Assembly: GCA_937920005.1 (NCBI GenBank)
Contig: CALETF010000155.1
Coordinates: forward strand, 1-12,207
From: an uncultured Candidatus Altimarinota bacterium
GTDB lineage: Bacteria; Patescibacteriota; Gracilibacteria; BD1-5; JAGOOR01
Direction: 5' to 3'
Length of the DNA: 12,207 bases
Shown: positions 6,952 through 12,207 of the stretch, in pieces
Layout of the letters: each line of letters begins with the position of its first letter
Numbering within the stretch: the first letter of the stretch is position 1
Program-made: the position numbers and the translations under genes
The notes under the pieces: generated by a model
Database searches by the model: none
Told to the model about the DNA's origin: nothing
What the model saw: only the letters and a program-made list of their open reading frames with translations

Positions 6952-8316
6952 ATGTCTCAACCAAATCTCCTTACTGACAAAATCCCATCACTTCTCTGGA
7001 AAATCGGTCTTCCTGCGGGAATAGGGTTTTTCTTCAATACACTCTTCAATATCACGGATGCTTACTGGGCAGGGAAACTCGGTGTCGAAGCGGCGACCGC
7101 TATGAGCCAGACGTTCCCGATATTTCTGCTTCTTATTGTTTTTGGAAACGGTATTTCGAGTGCTGCATCGACACTCATTGGTAATGCTCTCGGGGCAAAA
7201 AATACCAAACAAATTGCGGAGTTTCTCGAGCATATCATCTTCCTCTCGGTGCTTCTCATCATCGTCCTCACACCAGCGCTCCTCTTGGCGACTCCGACTA
7301 TCCTATCGCTGACAGGCGATGTGACACCTTCTGTGCAAGCATTATCGCTCGGCTATATCGTGCCTGTATTGTCTTTCTCGGTTGTGTTTATTTTTTCATA
7401 CGCGCTCAATGGTCTCCTCAATGCGTACGGAGATACCAAGACGTATAGTAATGCTCTTATCGTCGGTGCTATCGTCAATCTCGGACTTGATCCGCTCCTG
7501 ATGTTCGGTTGGGGTCCAATCCCAGGCATGGGGATAGCTGGTGTTGCGTGGGCAACGATTATTATCCAGCTGGTGACACTTCTCTACATGATTTCTGTGG
7601 TGAGAAAACGAGGTATTTTCGCTCTCTGTCAGTGGTCCAACTGGCGTCCAAGATGGAGCGTCATCCGAGAAATACTTCATATCGCCGTGCCTGCATCGAT
7701 TTCTATGATTTTTGTGGCGGTTGGTATCTTTGTGATCAATGCTTTTCTCCGTGATTTTGGGACGGCTGTCATGGCGATCTACGGTGTCGGAACTCGTATT
7801 GAGCAAATCGTGCTCTTGCCAACCATCGGTCTCTCCATCGCTGCCTCTGCGATTATCGCGCAAAATAATGGAGCGGGGAATTTCGCACGTGTCCGAGAAA
7901 CCTACAAATTATCCCTTATTTATGGGGCCCTCGTCGTCATCCCATTAGCACTCGTTATCTGGATACTCCGAGATCAACTCTACCCACTCTTTATCACTCC
8001 AAAAGATGCCGAAGACGCAGTAAATATCGTTCGTCTCGGTCGTGAGTATACGAGTGTGGTCATAGGACTTTTCTGGTGATATATTTTCCTCTTTATTACT
8101 GTTGGCGCACTTCAATCAGTCAAACGTCCTATGTTTGGTCTCTGGATGAATCTCTTTCGACAGGTTATATTGCCACTCGTAGTCTTCACGCTCGTTATCC
8201 GTGCAGGAGGCAACTATCTCTCGGTGTGGTGGAGTATCTTTGGTATCGTGTGGCTCTCGGCTATTATTGCTCTGGTGTATGGGCAGATGGTGTTTCGGAA
8301 GCTCGAAAAAAAATAG
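6952..8316 (+). CDS. MATE family multidrug/sodium efflux transporter
   Basis: This inner-membrane cation-coupled antiporter exports drugs or metabolites. The 454 residues match the MATE family length, with twelve predicted membrane helices in two similar halves. Family landmarks are the opening LPAGIGFFFNTLFNITDAYW, the corresponding second-half start AVPASISMIF, and QNNGAGN near residue 305. One in-frame TGA (8077-8079) encodes residue 376, in a membrane segment reading GLFWGYIFLF. Under the standard code the protein would lose its last 79 residues. A frameshift is not needed, because both parts share one frame. The gene ends in TAG. It is followed 57 bases later by the TrmB-type gene on the same strand, which has its own promoter. 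Confidence 0.93.
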
Positions 8317-8325
8317 TCAAAAGAG

Positions 8326-8351
8326 AGAGGCACTATATTTGCAAAGCCTCT
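8326..8351 (+). promoter_or_regulatory. Inverted repeat over the TrmB -35, candidate operator
   Basis: AGAGGC (8326-8331) and GCCTCT (8346-8351) form a 6-bp inverted repeat with a 14-base gap that encloses the TTGCAA -35 box. The position suits a repressor site, possibly for the TrmB-type protein encoded just downstream. It could instead be a weak terminator hairpin for the MATE gene, although no T run follows. Confidence 0.4.
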
Positions 8352-8367
8352 TAAAATGGGGTAGTAT
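8339..8367 (+). promoter_or_regulatory. Leaderless-type promoter of the TrmB/CDPS-like unit
   Basis: -35 TTGCAA (8339-8344), a 17-base spacer, -10 TAGTAT (8362-8367), then GTGAGT and ATG. This is the most complete example in the window of a -10 box six bases before the start codon. Confidence 0.7.
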
Positions 8368-8373
8368 GTGAGT

Positions 8374-9126
8374 ATGATTCGAGATGTTCTCATCGAAATA
8401 TGACTCAAACCGAATGAAGCGATTGTCTATCTCGCTCTTTTGCGTGTTGGTACGACTCATGCTGGACGTCTTGTACTTGAGACAAAACTCCCCAAGGCGA
8501 CTGTGTATGATACACTCGATGCTCTCGAGAAAAAATGACTGGCTCATTCCTATATCCATACAAAGACGACCAAGTATACAGCTGAAGACCCGCACGTTCT
8601 AGAGCACATGGTAGAACGTGAGGTGAAAACAGCGAAGAGTAAACAGCAGAAAATCACGAGTATTATTTCTGAATTGTATGGTGTCCGAAATGAACATTTC
8701 CAAATCCCAAAAATACGATTCTATCAAGGTCTGGAAGGTATCAGCGTGATGCTCGAGGATTCTCTTCAGTCTACCGAAACTATCCGTACTATAGTCAATG
8801 TCGAAAACATGCGTAAGTATCTCGATGCGGTCAATGAGGTGTACGCAAAAAAACGTGTAAAAAAGTGAGTGAAGAAAATGGCACTTGTAGAAGATACGCC
8901 TTGGTGCCGTGAGTTTCTCAAGGGTTACACGGCTACCTCTGTTTCAGATATACGTTTTCTCCCCAAGAATTTCTGAATGTTTCCTATCGAGATGAATATC
9001 TACGATAACAAAGTGACGTATATCACTCAACGTGATAAAGAGCCAATAGGCGTTATTGTTGAAGATGCTGATATCTACCAAGCACAAAAGGCTTTATTTG
9101 ATTCTCTTTGGAACTCTCAGAAATAA
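8374..9126 (+). CDS. TrmB-family transcriptional regulator
   Basis: A 250-residue DNA-binding protein. The N-terminal winged helix-turn-helix of the TrmB family spans about residues 5-65, with IGLKPNEAIVYLALL, then the recognition region KLPKATVYDTLDALEKKG. Residues about 70-100 are a charged helix likely to mediate dimerisation, and the rest is a C-terminal effector-like domain whose ligand cannot be read from the sequence. In-frame TGA gives Gly at residues 10, 55, 165 and 201. Gly10 and Gly55 fall in the IGL and KKGL positions where this family normally has glycine. It ends in TAA two bases before the next gene, so it is probably co-transcribed with the membrane protein that follows, and may regulate that unit through the inverted repeat at its promoter. 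Confidence 0.9.
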
Positions 9127-9128
9127 AT

Positions 9129-11126
9129 ATGCAACAGAAACGTCACATATCATGAGCTCATATTTTTCAACAAGGGGAATATGGTTGTGATTCTAGTGTT
9201 ATCAAATATGAATGACGTGTAGAAAAAATACTTACCAATACGCCAGTAACTCTCATGATAGGTGGCGAAGAGAAAACAAATCACCCCTTTTATCCTCCTG
9301 AAACAATTGCGCTTACTCTTGCAGATTTGCTCAATAAGTGATGTCCTTCCATTACCGTTTCTATATATCGTTCTGCTGCTCTCGCATTTAATAATGTTTC
9401 TTCTGAAGCATACTACTCCGAACAAGAACAAGAAGAGCGAATCCTCTCTTCATTACTTGAACTGGATGTCGATCCGAGCTTGTTCATGAAGATTTCTTTT
9501 GTTCACTCTGAACACGATTCCGAAACACAGGAAATCATCAAAAATTTCATCGCATACCCAGATTCTCATCATCCACTTGTTTCTCACCTTGAGCAATTAT
9601 ACGAGTCAAATGAAGCTTTTCGAAAGACAGTTGATAATGCTGTTCTGGCTTCATTTCGCTCACGAAAAAATGCTTATAAATATACACTTTTTGAGCTCGC
9701 AATGATTCTTCTAAAAAAACCTGCTATCAAAGTAGGTGATGTCCGTGAAAAAAAATATGATGAAATCGTCAGAAAATTTCGTGAGGAACTTTGATGGGAA
9801 CTCTCTGATGGCGAAAAAAATGGCCAACAACCATTTCAAGTTATATACTGGAATCGAGATAATACACATGAAAAATATGTGCAATATGTCACACAAAAGA
9901 GAATTCATCAAACAGAATCTGAGCTTCAAAAACAGAGTAAAAAAATACAGAATTTACGTCGTTGGTGTATGGGTGCTGCAGCTGCTGTCGTAGCCTTACC
10001 ATGATTTGCGTATTATCTTGGTAAAATACGTTCTCTGTCTGATGATCGGTATGCCGCATTGCAAGAAATGCACTCGAGAGATGATCAGTTTTATAATTAT
10101 TTTCAACAATCTCTCAATGGCCATTGGCATAATATCGGTTATAGATGAGATTCTTCTTTTTTTGAACATATTCGAAACAGTAGTACTTTTCTCAGCGAAG
10201 GCCTCAACAATAAAGATGATCTTGGTCGCCCGAATCAGAAATTTTATGAAACTGTTTCAAATAATATCTCTCGTTATAAGCGACAGCTGACTCATGAAAT
10301 AACTTCTCCTGCAAAAAACTTTTGGCTTGGTCGTGATTCAGCCCGTTTTGCTGTCTATGAGAAAATGGTGTGAGAGGTTGTAGAGAGTTATATTTCTCAT
10401 GAAAAATTTGATTCGTATGAACAGTTTTCTGATACTGTTCGTCGCTCACCGCTGCTCCTTGCTGCACAAAAATTTCTCATGGCTCCACTCGTTGATCCCG
10501 TGAGGATGCCAGGGGTGAAATATGATACTGAATTTGATGCTGGTTTACAGGAATGGTATGAGCTGCAATCTCAGGAACTTCGTCGGGATGCTGAGTTGGG
10601 GAGACAGTATCTCGTATCATATGATATGTTTGGCGAGTATTTCGTTGGTCCTGATTGTTATTTCCCAGAAAGTCGCCAGACACTCATGATGCTCTGTGAA
10701 TCTTTCTATCCTCGTGGTGTTGTCGCAAGAAGCTACGATGTTGATACGATAAAAAAAATACATGCCCTCTACCATGCTCTCTTACCTATTTTAGAAAAGA
10801 ATCAGTGGGAAAATTTTCACTACTACGGTGTTGCTATAAATGCTCTCAAAAAATCTCCCGAAGCTCAACAAGTTTTGGGCTTGTTTGGTTTTTCGATGGA
10901 TCATTTTGATTTAGAATCTACACGGAGCTATATTTCTGATTGGTTTATTTCTACTTCGTGAAAACTACCGGTATTTGAACCAGATAAAACTTCTCTAGAA
11001 ATACATCGAAAAACTCAACAATGGATAAAAGATCATTGGCATCTAGAGGCAGATAGTATGAGGAGGATGTGAGCCTATACTCCACTGGAGGTAGTAGCAA
11101 AAATGTCTCAGAGGACAAAGAAGTAA
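9129..11126 (+). CDS. Membrane protein with cyclodipeptide-synthase-like N-domain
   Basis: A 665-residue protein assembled across nine in-frame TGA codons (residues 9, 29, 71, 222, 292, 340, 415, 611, 648). Residues about 35-220 resemble tRNA-dependent cyclodipeptide synthases, relatives of class I aminoacyl-tRNA synthetases. LYESNEAFR (157-165) matches the family's helix before the catalytic part, and Y185-x3-E189 followed by LAMILLKKPAI matches the conserved Tyr/Glu pair (Y178/E182 in AlbC). The G-x-S-x-x-N nucleophile motif appears only as GEEKTN (46-51), with Glu in place of Ser, so the usual chemistry may be lost. Residues 255-278 are a probable coiled coil, 280-298 a membrane helix, and 300-665 an unrecognised domain. 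It starts two bases after the TrmB-type stop. The family assignment is by eye and tentative; the open frame itself is secure. Confidence 0.78.
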
Positions 11127-12171
11127 TTACCGATCAAATCTTCATTCATTCATTTTTTGAACTGTAGTGCCTCGCCTCTCTGCCATTTTTTGATAATGAG
11201 GTGTATTGGGGATGGTATATTGTGTTGCTTCAGGGTCTAGAGCACAAATCTTTTGGTACCAAATGTTTGTCGCTCGTCTCAGTCTCTTGTTTCTATGTGT
11301 GACCTCTGAAGCAAGAGCCGTATAGTCTAGAGCCTGAAAAAGGTCAGGTTCTTGTAAAAACTTCTCTACGATATCCTGATTATGATGTTCTTTCCAAGCA
11401 CGCGCACCAGGAATGACTGTTTTGCTGACATGTGGCCTCGGGAGTGCATCATATTTTTGTTTCATTTCTGCACAAAAATCATAGGCAGACTGGAGCGATG
11501 TTTTTGTTTCTCTGGGATGTCAGAATACCATGAGTATTTCTGGTCGTATTCCCAATTCTTTTGTCCATTCAATCGTTTTTATGGCTTTTTCCTGGTCGCT
11601 CCATTGTTCAGTTCATGATATTCTTTTGAAATTCTGTGATTTTCAGATGCTTTTCCAGACTTCTGGTGTAGCACCATCGATACCGTACCCGATTTTTGTC
11701 AGTCAGAGATTTTTTGCTCGTACGAGCATATCATGATGATGAAAATAACAATTCATAAAGGATTCTATACCACACAGTCATCTAAAGTGTATTTCAAATC
11801 ACGGATTGTTTCATCGTATCCTCTCTATGACACTGAGAAATTTCTCAAATTCCCCCGGCGTCTGGAGAGTATCTAGATTGGACATATAAAAGGATATTTG
11901 ATTGAATCAAAAACTTTTTGCCCGAGAAACGAGATGTCTGAGTTCATTTTGAAATCATGAGAGTTCGCGATATATCTCTGGTCTTCCTTTCGCTGCTTGG
12001 CAGAAATTGCAATTGTATTTACATCCCTGAGAAACATAGACAGAGAATTCTCTCTCGAGATAGAGTCTCATATGTTCATCATCTATATCAGCATAGACAG
12101 ATGTCATATCGATACATTCGGTAGAGGGGATATCTTGTGGTTTTGCCCCTACTATCTGGGCGAGTTTTTCT
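11127..12171 (-). CDS. Radical SAM enzyme, N-terminus missing at contig end
   Basis: About 348 genuine residues are visible. A CxxxCxxC motif (GCKYNCNFCQAAKG; cysteine codons at 12021-12023, 12009-12011 and 12000-12002) would bind the 4Fe-4S cluster that cleaves S-adenosylmethionine. It is followed by a TIM-barrel-like region with FRGLCGIESF, IGYGIDGATPEVW and FGHPRET, typical of the radical SAM superfamily. Some members carry an N-terminal B12-binding domain; that part, if present, is beyond the edge. The substrate cannot be inferred. Ten in-frame TGA codons are read as Gly, so it is invisible to standard-code gene finding. It ends in TAA directly against the stop of the convergent gene. The frame stays open to 12206, but the codons past 12171 are adapter sequence. 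Confidence 0.85.
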
Positions 12172-12207
12172 AGATCGGAAGAGCGTCGTGTAGGGAAAGA
12201 GTGTCTT
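12172..12207. other. Illumina adapter contamination at contig end
   Basis: From 12172 the sequence begins AGATCGGAAGAGCGTCGTG and matches the standard Illumina TruSeq read-2-side adapter through about 12204. It is not genomic. The genome sequence therefore ends near 12171, and any protein residues translated from here are artefacts. Confidence 0.95.

Noticed and set aside
8077..8079. Premature stop in the MATE gene
   Set aside because: The reading frame continues with membrane helices to a TAG at the expected family length; TGA encodes Gly.
1..12207. CRISPR array, tRNA, rRNA or insertion sequence
   Set aside because: No regularly spaced repeats, cloverleaf, rRNA sequence or transposase was seen on either strand.

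Overview
The window reads as DNA from a bacterium that translates UGA as glycine (genetic code 25), so a member of Absconditabacteria (SR1) or Gracilibacteria (BD1-5). With the standard code, about nine genes break into fragments at in-frame TGA. With TGA = Gly they close into full-length proteins, and two of the fused points fall on glycines expected from well-known families: an oligoendopeptidase F and a MATE transporter. I count 36 in-frame TGA codons. Every complete gene ends in TAA or TAG, never TGA. Start codons have no visible Shine-Dalgarno sequence, and several genes carry a -10 box six bases before the ATG, which suggests leaderless mRNAs.

Layout. Positions 1-4812 are all on the minus strand: a truncated hypothetical protein (1-846), a secreted or surface protein with a C-terminal anchor (877-1731), an unrecognised soluble protein (1786-2769), a dispersed structured repeat (2861-2992) and an M3-family oligoendopeptidase F (3010-4812). 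An AT-rich HEPN-domain gene (4891-5526, plus) starts divergently from the peptidase and converges with a DUF1398 gene (5516-5908, minus). A second copy of the repeat (5954-6084) and a hairpin follow. Next comes a pair of small unrecognised genes on the minus strand (6121-6486 and 6495-6845), divergent from a MATE efflux transporter (6952-8316, plus).

The most interesting part is 8326-11126. It holds a TrmB-type regulator with a clear leaderless promoter whose -35 lies inside an inverted repeat. Two bases after its stop codon begins a 665-residue membrane protein. The N-terminal part of that protein resembles tRNA-dependent cyclodipeptide synthases, but the usual catalytic serine is not seen. 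Its C-terminal 370 residues are unrecognised.

The right end (11127-12171, minus) is a radical SAM enzyme with a CxxxCxxC cluster motif, cut off by the end of the contig. The last ~35 bases are an Illumina sequencing adapter, not genomic DNA. Stretches between genes are all under 300 bases. I see no RNA gene, CRISPR array or insertion sequence.
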